A DNA stretch of 64,000 nucleotides from GCA-2683825 sp965662355 (lineage in GTDB: Bacteria; Planctomycetota; UBA1135; GCA-002686595). Shown one piece after another: positions 15,576 to 24,184 of this stretch (position 1 is its first letter; every line of letters begins with the position of its first letter). The notes beneath the pieces were generated by a model. The model was not told the origin of the DNA. It saw nothing but the letters and a program-made list of their open reading frames with translations, and did not search any database. The stretch spans positions 1-64,000 of the forward strand of contig CBFIHP010000018.1 of assembly GCA_965662355.1 (NCBI GenBank), read 5' to 3'. The position numbers and the translations under genes are program-made.

Positions 15576-16829
15576 CTGCTTGCCAAGTCGCTCGAGAAGC
15601 CAATCGAGAGCCGTCTGTCGATCGGGGTGTCGTCCCTCGAGTCGAAGATCGTCTGCCTCTTCGAGGATCCGCCCGTAGTCGGGGCCGGGAGCGACTCCGG
15701 CGTCGCCGAGGTCGTCAGCGCATAGCCAGGCTTGTGGGAACTTGTCCTGTTGAGAGAGCGAACGCTCGAAGGCCACGAGCTCGTCCAATGCTGCGTGGGA
15801 GCTCGCTTCCGTTGTGGCACGCCGTAGGCGCAGCGCCCGGCCGAAGGCGGGGTCGCGCACGAGCCTGATCCGCTGCGACCGTGCCATGCTGTCACGGGCG
15901 AGACACTCCCCGATGCGAGTCGCGATGTCCCAGGTCCCAAGGACCTCCTTCGTGCGGGCACGGGAAGCGCGCAACCCCTCGAGAACATCCAGGCCCAGAC
16001 GTGCATCCTTCGCGTGGAGCGGTGCGAAGAGCAGGGCGAGAAACAGCGACGGATCGAGGAGTGCTTCCTCGCACGCGCGCACCAGACTCGCGTGTACGTC
16101 GGGGAGCACATCCGCCAGCGCCGGAAACAAGCGCGCCAGGGCGCCCGCGCGCCACAGAATCTCCACGGCGAGCTGAGGGCCTTCGCCGCCGCCGATGGAC
16201 TCGAGCTCCTGCAACACGCGCTCGGCACTGACGCCCCGCAGTGCGTCCAGACTCTCGCTGGCGCCGGCGAGAGTGTCGGGTTCGACCTCCCAACCGTAGC
16301 GCGCCGCGAAGCGCGCCAGCCGCAGAATGCGCAACCCGTCCTCGCCGAAGCGTTCCCGCGGCTCCCCTACGCAGCGCAGGCGGCCGGCTTCGATGTCGGC
16401 CAACCCGCCGGTCGGATCGCAGAGCTCGTCCTCGAGGGGATCGAGAAACAGGGCGTTGGCCGTGAAGTCGCGTCGCCTCGCATCCTCCTCGATGCTCTCG
16501 CTGAAGGCCACGCCATCGGGGTGGCGCCCGTCGTCGTACGCCCCGTCGGAGCGAAACGTCGTGACCTCGAGTTCGATGCCACCGAGATGCACGCGCACGG
16601 TTCCGAAGGCCTTGCCCACGGTGATCGTGTGCTCGAAGATATCCTCGACGATTTGCGGCGTCGCGGCGGACGCGAGATCCGCATCCTTCGGTTTTCTGTC
16701 CAGGGCCAGGTCGCGTACCGCCCCCCCCACGATCCAGGCCCGAAAGCCTCGTGCGTGCAGCTTTTGCGCTGCCTGACGAACCGCGGAAAACCAGGGCTCG
16801 GGAAGGTGCTTGATCGAAGGGCGTCGCAT
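15567..16829 (-). CDS. cca: CCA tRNA nucleotidyltransferase / poly(A)-polymerase family
   Basis: This 420-residue class II nucleotidyltransferase adds or repairs the CCA end of tRNA. The nucleotidyltransferase core has FRAWIVGGAVRDLAL (G-G-x-V-R-D at about 34-39) and the metal-binding DADLASAA, then EVTTFRSDGAYDDGRHPDGV and the RRDFTANAL box. The DGLRILRLARFAARYGW segment links to the helical body, which binds tRNA. The ATG at 16829 gives the usual length; upstream frame is open but starts in unlikely sequence. It is divergent from the pilin-like gene and convergent with the UbiA gene. Distinguishing CCA-adding enzyme from a poly(A) polymerase by sequence alone is not safe, but no second homologue occurs in the window. 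Confidence 0.92.
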   Translation of the reverse strand: MRRPSIKHLPEPWFSAVRQAAQKLHARGFRAWIVGGAVRDLALDRKPKDADLASAATPQIVEDIFEHTITVGKAFGTVRVHLGGIELEVTTFRSDGAYDDGRHPDGVAFSESIEEDARRRDFTANALFLDPLEDELCDPTGGLADIEAGRLRCVGEPRERFGEDGLRILRLARFAARYGWEVEPDTLAGASESLDALRGVSAERVLQELESIGGGEGPQLAVEILWRAGALARLFPALADVLPDVHASLVRACEEALLDPSLFLALLFAPLHAKDARLGLDVLEGLRASRARTKEVLGTWDIATRIGECLARDSMARSQRIRLVRDPAFGRALRLRRATTEASSHAALDELVAFERSLSQQDKFPQAWLCADDLGDAGVAPGPDYGRILEEADDLRLEGRHPDRQTALDWLLERLGKQAP

Positions 16830-16912
16830 GGCTCGTATGAGTGGATCGTAGCCGCCCGGATGCGGGGCTGCGAGAGCTCCGCTCGGCTCGATTCTGCGGT
16901 CTCGGCCAATAC

Positions 16913-17512
16913 ATGCGATCCTCCCTAACCCAGAACGACGCTCACGCACGACCACGCCGCTTCGGCGGCCTTTCCATGAGCGGTGCGATCTCGTTGATCT
17001 CCGTCATCTGCGTCCTGGTGCTGGTCTCGTTGCCCCGCCTGCGGGCCTTCATTCTGCTCGAGAACGCCGCGGACGCGCGCTCCACGGTGCGCTATCTGGC
17101 CTCGGAGTTTGCCCTCCTGGGACAGGAGCACCCGGATCCGCAGGTCGGCGATCTGCTCGCGAAGAGCCGCAAATTGCGCCACGCCCTGTCCGATACCGAG
17201 GTCCTGGCGGAGGGTCGTCTGATCCGCCGACACGGCTACCTGTTCGCCTTCGTCCCGCGCAGCGCCATCGAACGCAACACCCCGGGGAACGCCGACGAGA
17301 ACTCGGTGAGCATGATCGAGGCCAATGTGCAGCGCCCCGATCAGGATCACATCATCCTCGCGTGGCCCTGGAGTCCGGAGAACAGCCAGCTCGTTCTCGG
17401 CACCATCGATGGCAAGCTTTACGCGCCGCTTCGAAAGAATTCGGCCTGGAGTGGACCGGACCTCGACCCGCTGGTCCTGCCTCCGCTCGAGCGCTGGAAA
17501 CGCGTGTATTGA
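16913..17512 (+). CDS. Pilin-like or pseudopilin-like protein of unknown function
   Basis: About 199 residues. A short basic leader (ARPRRFGGLSMSG) is followed by one hydrophobic helix (ISLISVICVLVLVSLPRLRA) that continues into an amphipathic helix (LLENAADARSTVRYLASEF), the overall pattern of type IV pilin and type II pseudopilin N-termini. The usual Glu at +5 after the leader glycine is missing, so prepilin-peptidase processing is uncertain. The soluble part ends with a beta-rich region (HGYLFAFVPR; HIILAWPWSPENSQLVLGTI). Start choice: ATG 16913 keeps the basic leader; ATG 16976 would start directly at the helix. No pilus assembly genes are in the window. It is convergent with the HEAT lipoprotein gene 16 bases away. 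Confidence 0.55.
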   Translation: MRSSLTQNDAHARPRRFGGLSMSGAISLISVICVLVLVSLPRLRAFILLENAADARSTVRYLASEFALLGQEHPDPQVGDLLAKSRKLRHALSDTEVLAEGRLIRRHGYLFAFVPRSAIERNTPGNADENSVSMIEANVQRPDQDHIILAWPWSPENSQLVLGTIDGKLYAPLRKNSAWSGPDLDPLVLPPLERWKRVY

Positions 17513-17528
17513 ACCTGACGCCGTACGC

Positions 17529-19181
17529 TCAATACCAGTGCCACAACAGGCACTGCAAGGCGCGACGGGCTTCGATGTCGCCTTCCATTTCGTAGGAAGC
17601 CCGCTTCAACACCGGGGCCGCGGCCCACGACGGCCCCACCCGTATCAAACGGCTGGCGGTGTACAAGACCTCGAGCGGTTCTTGGCCCCCGCGTTCCAGG
17701 ATCCCGAGCAAGGCCTCGCGCGCGAAGTCCTCGCGGGTCGAACCGATGGCCTGGATGATGCCGATGCGAACCAGGGGGTCCGTCTCGGCTTCGAGCTTGG
17801 AGAGCAAAGCGCGTCTCCCTGGTTCGCCCGTGTTGCTGACCTGGATCATGAGCCAATCATGGATTTCGAGGCTCTCGATCATCTCACCTTCGTTGGCCAA
17901 CCCGGTCTCGTGCAGGAACAGCGCGGACTCCGCCAGGGGGACGATGCCCATGGCCTTGAAGGTCGCCGTCCGCTTCTGCAGCGGGCGGTGTTCCTCGAGG
18001 GCGAGCCGTTCGAGCAGACGTTCCCACACCTGACGCGCGAAGGCCTCGTCCTCCTTCACGGGCTGGGTGATGGCATGCAAAGCCGTTTGCAACTGGGCAG
18101 GTTCTTGCCCCAGCATGGCGAGAACGCGGGCCCGCGCGTCGGCGTTGCCCATGGCCACCAGATGCTTGAGCACCAGGCCCCGTACCTGGGGCGAGGGATC
18201 GTCCAGGCCGTGAGCGATGCGCGTTTCGGCATCGACCAGGTCGTCCGCCTGGGCGATCATGTCGAGGGCAATCACGCGCACGGGTTCGGCGGGATCCTCC
18301 TTCGAGGGACGCGCAAGCTCGTCGTACATGGCTGCCTTCCCGAAGGCCTGAACCGCGAGTGTACGCAGGTTCTGGGGCGTCTCGGGCTGGAGCTTCTCGC
18401 GCAGGAAGGCCAGGGCAGCTTCGTCGCCCCCGCGGGCAGCGGGTGCCGCGACGTGCATCGCCAGAATCACGGGCAGCTTGGCGAACAGCCCGGCGCAACG
18501 GGCCTGGACGCCTGGATCCGTGGACTCGGCGAGCAGGGGCAAAGAATTTTGCCACAGTTCCTTTTGAGTGTCCGTCTCCAGCCACCCGAGCACGCGCTGC
18601 TCGGCTTGCTTGCGGCTCGCGCGAAACAAGGCCCGTACCGCAATCCGTCGCAACTCGGCTGTCTCAAAGCCCTCGACACGCTCCAGGAGAATCTCGAAGT
18701 CCTCGGGCCGCGCGTGGCGCGCCGAGAATCCGATCAGAGCCTGGCGACGGATGCTCTCCTGGGGAAACTGCAATCCCTTGAGCAACACCTGGTGCCCCTC
18801 GTCACTCAGGTTGAAGCCGGCCGCGTCGATCGCGTTCTCCACCAACGGCGACAGCATCGGGTTGGTCGCATGGCGGTCGACAAGGCGATCGAGGGCGACC
18901 GCCGCCTCGGCTCCGAGGCTGCCGAGCTCTTCCTTGGCCCGCTTCAGCGGTTCGGTTTTGCCGTGCTCGAGTTTGTCGATCAGGATCGGAATCATGTCCG
19001 AAACATCCCGACTGTAGAAGCCCGACTGCGTGCACCTGCGCAGGAGATCCGCGACCCGATGATCGCCGAGCAGGATCGCCCGGGGATTCTCCCCGGCCTC
19101 CGGACCCGAGTCGCAACCCGTGACCAGAAAGACACCGAAGAGGCAGAGGAGTTGCCCCACGAAGAGCGAGCTCCGGTTCAC
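17529..19181 (-). CDS. HEAT-repeat lipoprotein
   Basis: This 550-residue protein has a lipoprotein signal peptide with the lipobox LVTGC (Cys at about residue 23), so it is probably anchored in a membrane facing the periplasm. The rest is an alpha-solenoid of HEAT-like repeats, for instance ESIRRQALIGFSARHARPED, TAELRRIAVRALFRAS and PSPQVRGLVLKHLVAMGNAD. It probably acts as a scaffold or assembly factor. It starts at GTG 19181, overlapping the TGA of the TolC-like gene as GTGA, so the two products are made together and may work together at the envelope. It is only distantly similar to the HEAT proteins at the start of the window and lacks their W-x-x-WW motif. Confidence 0.8.
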   Translation of the reverse strand: MNRSSLFVGQLLCLFGVFLVTGCDSGPEAGENPRAILLGDHRVADLLRRCTQSGFYSRDVSDMIPILIDKLEHGKTEPLKRAKEELGSLGAEAAVALDRLVDRHATNPMLSPLVENAIDAAGFNLSDEGHQVLLKGLQFPQESIRRQALIGFSARHARPEDFEILLERVEGFETAELRRIAVRALFRASRKQAEQRVLGWLETDTQKELWQNSLPLLAESTDPGVQARCAGLFAKLPVILAMHVAAPAARGGDEAALAFLREKLQPETPQNLRTLAVQAFGKAAMYDELARPSKEDPAEPVRVIALDMIAQADDLVDAETRIAHGLDDPSPQVRGLVLKHLVAMGNADARARVLAMLGQEPAQLQTALHAITQPVKEDEAFARQVWERLLERLALEEHRPLQKRTATFKAMGIVPLAESALFLHETGLANEGEMIESLEIHDWLMIQVSNTGEPGRRALLSKLEAETDPLVRIGIIQAIGSTREDFAREALLGILERGGQEPLEVLYTASRLIRVGPSWAAAPVLKRASYEMEGDIEARRALQCLLWHWY

Positions 19182-20857
19182 TTCTGTTCTTCCTGTTCTT
19201 CCTGTTCTTCCTTGTCGTCCGCGGGAGACCGCGGAATCGCTGTGGTGGGCTCTCCCTCGACGTCGAGCGCGCCCTCGGCGAAGTCCAGGTTGACCTGGGC
19301 CTTGGCGTAGGCCGAGCGTGCGGCCACCTCCGTCGAGAGGGCCGTGGCGAGATCCTCCTGGAACTGCAGCACCTGGAAGGTGGTCGATGAACCGACCGAC
19401 TGGCGGGCCTCCTCGGCTTTCAGCTGGCGTTCCGCGAGGGTGCGCGACTTCACCGCCGCCGCCACCGATTCGCCGCTGTAGCTCATCTGACGGACCGCGG
19501 CACGAACTTCGGCCAGGATGTCGAGCTCGTTCGATTCATAATTGAGTCGGGACGAGCGCACGTTGGCGCGGGCGGCCCGCACGCGGTTCTTCCCGCTGCG
19601 ACGGAGGATGGGCATGCTGAAGGTCAGGGAGGCGCTCTCCCGCGGAAACTCGAAACTGGCAGCGGTCTCGAAGGCTTCCGCCGGGTCGGAATCAAAGCCC
19701 ACGCCGGTGACACTGGCGCTGAAGTCCAGCGTCGGCAGCCATTCGGTGTGTGCGTTCAGAAGCCCGATCTCCGCGACGTCGATCGCCAGGCGGCGCTGGG
19801 CCAGTTCCGGACGATTGGCGAGCGCCCGATTCAACGACCTGCGCCAATCGGGGAGCATGTTCGAGATGTCGGGCGGAAGCTGGGTCAAGGGCCGGATCGG
19901 CCAGTCCCAGGCGTCGAGGAACTCGTCCAGTTCGCCTTCCACCGCGGGGCTGACGAGCCGCCGCAGGTTGTCTTCCGCCGTGCGGACATTGAACTCCGCG
20001 AGAAGACGCAGCTCTTCCTGCTGGGCGACGTTCGTCTCGGACTGGAGCACATCGACCTCTGTACCCACTCCGACCTCGAGCCGTTTCTCATCCTGCTGGA
20101 GCTGTTGTTCACCGAGATCGACGGAGACCTCGCGCACCTTCAACTCCTCGATGGTGTTGACCAGATCCCAGTAGGCGATCGAGGTATCGCGCAGTACTTG
20201 CTGGCGGATCTGGCGTTGGCGCTGGGTCTGGCTCTCGTAATCCAGTTCGGCCAGGCGCTGGTTGGTCGTGGCGTAACGACTCCAGGCTCCCTTCAGCAGA
20301 GGCTGGGTCACGGCCAGGGTAAAGACGTCGGTGGTCGAAACGTCGAAGGCCGCGAAGGCGTTGTTCGTTTCGTTGTTCGAATGCGAAAGCGTCAGATCGA
20401 GAGTACCGCCGGTCGTGAAGGGCACGTTCAAGCTGGTGTCATAGCCGAGCGAGTCGTTCTCGATGACCGAACCACCGGACAGACTGCCGGTGCCCTGGGA
20501 GTCGGACGAATCGTAGGAGCCCGTGAAACTGAAGAACGGATCGAACGAGCCCCAGCTTCCCAGGGCGTCGTACTCCGAAACCTCCGTGGAGATCGCTTCG
20601 ATCTGCAGCGTCAGGTTGTTCTTCAGGGCAATCCGCAGAACATCCCCCAGGGTCAGCTCGAGCAAACGCTCGGCGTCAGCCTGGGGCGTTCCCGGCGATG
20701 GTGGGCTTTGCGCGGCTTGCCCGCCCGCCCCGCTGTCCTGGGCGAGGGGCATCCCGATCGGGAAGGGGGATGCGCTCACGGGGAGGGCTAGCGCGAGGGA
20801 GAGGAGCGGTAACGCCGCGTTCCGGCGCCAGCGACGGCATGTAAGAAGTCCCAGCAT
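19178..20857 (-). CDS. TolC-family outer-membrane protein
   Basis: This 559-residue protein begins at ATG 20857, followed by a signal peptide (RNAALPLLSLALALPVSAS). The mature part has the two-fold repeat of the outer membrane efflux protein family: LTLGDVLRIALKNNLTLQIE early, a Ser/Gly-rich outer-membrane beta segment (FDPFFSFTGSYDSSDS), then long coiled-coil helices with NRALANRPELAQRRLAID at the start of the second repeat and LNYESNELDILAEVRAAVRQ near the end. The C-terminus is a Glu-rich tail (KEEQEEQEEQK). TolC-type channels export drugs, proteins or polysaccharides with inner-membrane partners; no such partner (RND or ABC) is adjacent, so the exported substrate is unknown. It is coupled to the downstream HEAT lipoprotein. 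Confidence 0.88.
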   Translation of the reverse strand: MLGLLTCRRWRRNAALPLLSLALALPVSASPFPIGMPLAQDSGAGGQAAQSPPSPGTPQADAERLLELTLGDVLRIALKNNLTLQIEAISTEVSEYDALGSWGSFDPFFSFTGSYDSSDSQGTGSLSGGSVIENDSLGYDTSLNVPFTTGGTLDLTLSHSNNETNNAFAAFDVSTTDVFTLAVTQPLLKGAWSRYATTNQRLAELDYESQTQRQRQIRQQVLRDTSIAYWDLVNTIEELKVREVSVDLGEQQLQQDEKRLEVGVGTEVDVLQSETNVAQQEELRLLAEFNVRTAEDNLRRLVSPAVEGELDEFLDAWDWPIRPLTQLPPDISNMLPDWRRSLNRALANRPELAQRRLAIDVAEIGLLNAHTEWLPTLDFSASVTGVGFDSDPAEAFETAASFEFPRESASLTFSMPILRRSGKNRVRAARANVRSSRLNYESNELDILAEVRAAVRQMSYSGESVAAAVKSRTLAERQLKAEEARQSVGSSTTFQVLQFQEDLATALSTEVAARSAYAKAQVNLDFAEGALDVEGEPTTAIPRSPADDKEEQEEQEEQK

Positions 20858-20943
20858 GGCCGCGAGAGGATAGTGGAGCCTCGGAAACGAGGGAACCGTG
20901 GTCCGCGGAAGGATGCGGTAAGTTCCCGTCCCAGGGCAAGATC

Positions 20944-21978
20944 TCAGCGGCGCCAGGGGGCCGTCCAGGCCCAGCGAACGCCCGTCCGCAGCTCCAGAAT
21001 CTCGCCCAGAGGCGCGCTCCAGCTGGCCTGGAACGGCATCGCGGCCTGCTCCGGATCGAAGTCCTCCGACCCCTCCCAGAGGCCGTAGGAAGAGGCCCGA
21101 GAAAGAGCTAGATCGACCAGAGATTCCAGGGCCGGGCTCGAGCCGTTGGCCTGATCGGCGAAGCTCGCCAGGCGGCTCAGCACGAAGGCCAGCCCTGCCG
21201 GTTGCTCGTTCCGCAGGCAGTAGCCGTCTAGCAGGACCTCCGCCCAGAGCGCCGTCTGCAGTGCATCCGCTGATTCGAGTTCTTCCGCTTCCTTGACCCA
21301 ATGCGATACCTCCCCTTCCGCGCCGTTCGTACCCAGACCATGGCTACGCTCGCCGAGGAGGCGGATTTCCAGAGGGGCCCCTTCCAGGGCTTCCCGGGCA
21401 GGAACTTGAAGGGGGCTCGTGCGCGAAAGCAGATAGCGACCGCGGCGCAGGGCGTTATCGATCGAGGCAACCGACGAGCCCGTCTCGGTTAGCGGTTCGA
21501 ACGGCTCCTGAGCGGGGGGCTCGAGGGAAGCGCTGTCCGCGGGCTCGAACTTCAGAACCACGGGTTTCTCGGGGCTCTTGAAGATCTGGGTTCCAAAGAA
21601 GGGCAAGGCCAAGAGGTGCACCAGCAGGCTGGCCGCGACCACGCGCAAGGCGTTCGAATTATGGAAGCGCTCGAGCAGGAAACGCCGCCACAGGTTCCAG
21701 TCGCCGCGCCAGGAGAGATCCTCGCGGGTCGTGCGGGACAGAATACGTCCAACCAACCGGCTCTCGCGCAGGGGCGTCAGCTCGGTCGAGTCCTGATCGG
21801 CCAGGTGCTGTGTCGCGCGCACGATGGCCTCGGTCTCGCGTGCACTCTCCTCGAGGCGCGGATCGCTGCGCAGAGCTGCGAGCTCTTCCGCGGCGTTCCC
21901 CACGTCGTTGCGTCCAAGGCCGAGAAGCAATTCCACGAGTCGCTCTTCGCGCCCGGATTGTTCGGGATCGAACGTCAT
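20944..21978 (-). CDS. Membrane-anchored protein coupled to ECF sigma factor, candidate anti-sigma factor
   Basis: This 344-residue protein begins at ATG 21978, overlapping the sigma factor TGA as ATGA. The N-terminal 100 residues are charged and helical (EERLVELLLGLGRNDVGNAA; RETEAIVRATQHLAD), then comes one hydrophobic helix (LRVVAASLLVHLLALPFFG, about residues 111-129) and a roughly 210-residue presumably periplasmic domain. Topology and coupling to an ECF sigma gene are those of an anti-sigma factor. The zinc-binding HxxxCxxC motif of ZAS anti-sigma factors is absent, so any sigma-binding domain is of another or a diverged type. The periplasmic domain matches nothing I recognise. Confidence 0.65.
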   Translation of the reverse strand: MTFDPEQSGREERLVELLLGLGRNDVGNAAEELAALRSDPRLEESARETEAIVRATQHLADQDSTELTPLRESRLVGRILSRTTREDLSWRGDWNLWRRFLLERFHNSNALRVVAASLLVHLLALPFFGTQIFKSPEKPVVLKFEPADSASLEPPAQEPFEPLTETGSSVASIDNALRRGRYLLSRTSPLQVPAREALEGAPLEIRLLGERSHGLGTNGAEGEVSHWVKEAEELESADALQTALWAEVLLDGYCLRNEQPAGLAFVLSRLASFADQANGSSPALESLVDLALSRASSYGLWEGSEDFDPEQAAMPFQASWSAPLGEILELRTGVRWAWTAPWRR

Positions 21979-22622
21979 CCGAGCTTCTTGCCTTCATCGA
22001 GAGGGCCATTATCGACAGGGCTGGAATCGAGAGCGGCGCGCAGCTTCCGCACCGCGTGGAACATGCGGGACTTCACCGTGCCCACGGGAATCTCGAGCAA
22101 GGAGGCGATTTCGGGATAGGCGAGCTCGTCGATCACGGCCATCTCGAAGACGTTTCGATGGACCTCGCCGAGCTGGGCGATGGCTGCCCGCAGACGAACG
22201 TCCTCTTCCCGCAGCGAGGCGCGCTCGAGCGGGTCGGTGAAGGGCTTCGGGCCATGGCCGGATTCCTCGAGCACACCGAGGCTGCGACCACCCGGTCGGC
22301 TGCCCTCGGGACGTCCCTCGCCGTCGATCGACAGCCCCCGCGGGCGCACGCCCCGCCGGCGACAGTCATCGATCCACACGTTCCGCGCCACCCGATGGCA
22401 GAACGCCCCGAAGCGTTCCTGGGGGGTGTAGCGGTCGGCTTTCTCGTGCAGCTTCAGAAAGGTCTCCTGGGTCAGGTCCTCGGCCCGGTGAGACCCGGCT
22501 CCGAGGCGGAGAAAGAAATGGAAGAGGCGGCGGGTATGGGTGCGGACAAAGTTCTCGAAGGGCTCCGGATCCCCCTCGCGAAGGGCCATGAGCGGGTCTT
22601 TCTCGAGATCCCAGTCCGCCAT
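21975..22622 (-). CDS. ECF-type RNA polymerase sigma factor
   Basis: This 215-residue group 4 sigma-70 protein has region 2 at about residues 20-90 (LGAGSHRAEDLTQETFLKLH, then GAFCHRVARNVWIDDCRRR) and region 4 at about 145-200 (LGEVHRNVFEMAVIDELAY, with helix-turn-helix PEIASLLEIPVGTVKSRMF). A long Gly/Arg-rich linker separates them. ATG 22622 is preferred over TTG 22643 because GGAG lies about ten bases before it. It overlaps the putative anti-sigma gene by ATGA, so the pair is made in a fixed ratio. Its targets may include the operon itself. Confidence 0.9.
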   Translation of the reverse strand: MADWDLEKDPLMALREGDPEPFENFVRTHTRRLFHFFLRLGAGSHRAEDLTQETFLKLHEKADRYTPQERFGAFCHRVARNVWIDDCRRRGVRPRGLSIDGEGRPEGSRPGGRSLGVLEESGHGPKPFTDPLERASLREEDVRLRAAIAQLGEVHRNVFEMAVIDELAYPEIASLLEIPVGTVKSRMFHAVRKLRAALDSSPVDNGPLDEGKKLG

Positions 22623-22698
22623 CAGCTGAGCGCTCCAACGCAACCCGCCGGGGCCGGTTCAGCCCAATTCCAGTTTCTCTTCGGCCCCTGGGCTTTCA

Positions 22699-23232
22699 TC
22701 AGCGGGGAGCCTCCGAACCAAGTTCGACGAGGCCGGAAGCACCCTCGGCGGCCGTCTTGGCCCGCAGAAGGCACTCCCTGGCGCTCCTCGCCCCTTGCCC
22801 GGGCGTCTCGCCCTCGACGAGGACCAGCTCGATGCTGCGCTCCTCTGGCCCCAGGTGGCCGAGGCGCACGAGCAGGTGAGGCCGCGGCAGGAGTTCGCCC
22901 ACCCGTTCGGCCCACTCGATCACCGCCACGCCCGGACCGTCCAGGTACTCCCCGGCTCCTTCGCTGAGAAGCGCGGCTTCGCGTCCCCGCATCCAGGCGT
23001 CGAAGTGATAGAGCGGTACCCGACCTGCGTACTCGTTCATCAGGGCGAAACTCGGCGAGCCGGGAACATCCTCGACCCCGAGGCCGCGCGCCAGCCCGCG
23101 AACGAGGGCGGTCTTGCCCGAGCCCAGTTCGCCGGAGAGACAAACGAGACAACCGGCTCCAAGCTCGTGGCCGAGGACCTCGCCCACCCCTTCGGTGATC
23201 TCGACCGACCCGCTCTTGAATCTACTTGCCAT
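22699..23232 (-). CDS. tsaE: tRNA N6-adenosine threonylcarbamoyltransferase complex ATPase
   Basis: This 177-residue P-loop ATPase works with TsaB and TsaD in making t6A37 of ANN-decoding tRNAs. The Walker A motif sits in LSGELGSGKTALVRGLARGLG, followed by the typical SPSFALMNEYAG and the YHFDAWM segment (family consensus HxDxYR, here HFDAW), then GVAVIEWAERVGELLP. The ATG at 23232 overlaps the end of thiL by 11 bases; ATG 23247 is an alternative five codons upstream. It is longer than E. coli TsaE (153) mainly through a C-terminal tail of about 30 residues. TsaB and TsaD are not in the window. Confidence 0.9.
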   Translation of the reverse strand: MASRFKSGSVEITEGVGEVLGHELGAGCLVCLSGELGSGKTALVRGLARGLGVEDVPGSPSFALMNEYAGRVPLYHFDAWMRGREAALLSEGAGEYLDGPGVAVIEWAERVGELLPRPHLLVRLGHLGPEERSIELVLVEGETPGQGARSARECLLRAKTAAEGASGLVELGSEAPR

Positions 23233-24184
23233 GCAGCCACCCACCATTACCGGAGCAAGGCCGCGGGGCTACAGCGGAATCAGCATCCAGGAGCCACAGG
23301 CCCGGGCTCTTGGCGCGGCGCACATGCCCGATGACTTGCAAACCCGGGAAGCGTCGCGCGAGCGCGGCTCCGTTGTTCGACCAAGAGCTCTGGGTCATGG
23401 TCGCGATCAACTCATGATCCTCGCCGTCGTAGAGGGCGTGCTCGAGCGGGGTGGCCCCCGAACGTCTCGCGAGTTTGTGCGCGTCCGCATGGATCGGCAG
23501 ATGGCCAAGTTCCAGATCGATCCGAACCCGAGAGGCCGCGGCGATCCGGGACAGGTCGAGGGCAAGCCCATCGGAAACGTCCATCATGCAGGTGGCGCCG
23601 TTGCCTGCGAGCGCCTCGCCCAGGGAGACACGCGGTTCGATACGCAGGTGTCTTCCGAGGGAACTGCCTCCGACCGGCCCACTCAACAGGACGAGCTGAC
23701 CTGGCTTCGCCCGATCCCGACCGACCGGCTTCGTGCGGCCCCGAACCGAACCGAGCCCGCAAACCGAGACCTGCAGCGGGCCGTTTTCCGTGCACGAGAG
23801 GTCACCGCAAACCAGATGCGCTCGAAACCGCTCTGCCATCTCCGCGCTGCCCTCGATAACGGAGCGGAGATAGGTCTCCGAAACCGAGCGGCCCGCGCTG
23901 ACACATAGCGTGATCGCGTAGGGCCGGGCACCGGTCGCCGCCAGATCCGAGAGTACGCGCGCGGCCGCCTTCTGTCCTACCCTGCGGCCGGAGACTCCGG
24001 ACTCGAAGTGCACGCCCTCGATGGTCTGATCCGTGCACAAGGTGGGACGGCCCGCGAACGGCCGGAGACACGCCGCATCGTGCATCGGCGAACCGGACAG
24101 GATGGCCTGGCGACCGAAACGCTTGGCCAGCCAGCGGTGCAAGCGCGCTTCCGACCACGAGGAGCTGGTGAATCCGGAACTCAT
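23222..24184 (-). CDS. thiL: Thiamine-monophosphate kinase
   Basis: This 320-residue enzyme phosphorylates thiamine monophosphate to the cofactor TPP. It shares the PurM-like ATP-binding fold. Evidence: HDAACLRPFAGRPTLCTDQTIEGVHF (the D-x-A and T-D-x-x-x-E-x-x-H-F motifs), AARVLSDLAATGARP, VCGDLSCTENGPLQVSV, MMDVSDGLALDLSRIAAAS, and EHALYDGEDHELIATM. The ATG at 24184 overlaps the thiE TGA as ATGA, so ThiE and ThiL, the last two steps of thiamine diphosphate synthesis, are translated in tandem. Its 3' end overlaps tsaE. Confidence 0.93.
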   Translation of the reverse strand: MSSGFTSSSWSEARLHRWLAKRFGRQAILSGSPMHDAACLRPFAGRPTLCTDQTIEGVHFESGVSGRRVGQKAAARVLSDLAATGARPYAITLCVSAGRSVSETYLRSVIEGSAEMAERFRAHLVCGDLSCTENGPLQVSVCGLGSVRGRTKPVGRDRAKPGQLVLLSGPVGGSSLGRHLRIEPRVSLGEALAGNGATCMMDVSDGLALDLSRIAAASRVRIDLELGHLPIHADAHKLARRSGATPLEHALYDGEDHELIATMTQSSWSNNGAALARRFPGLQVIGHVRRAKSPGLWLLDADSAVAPRPCSGNGGWLHGK

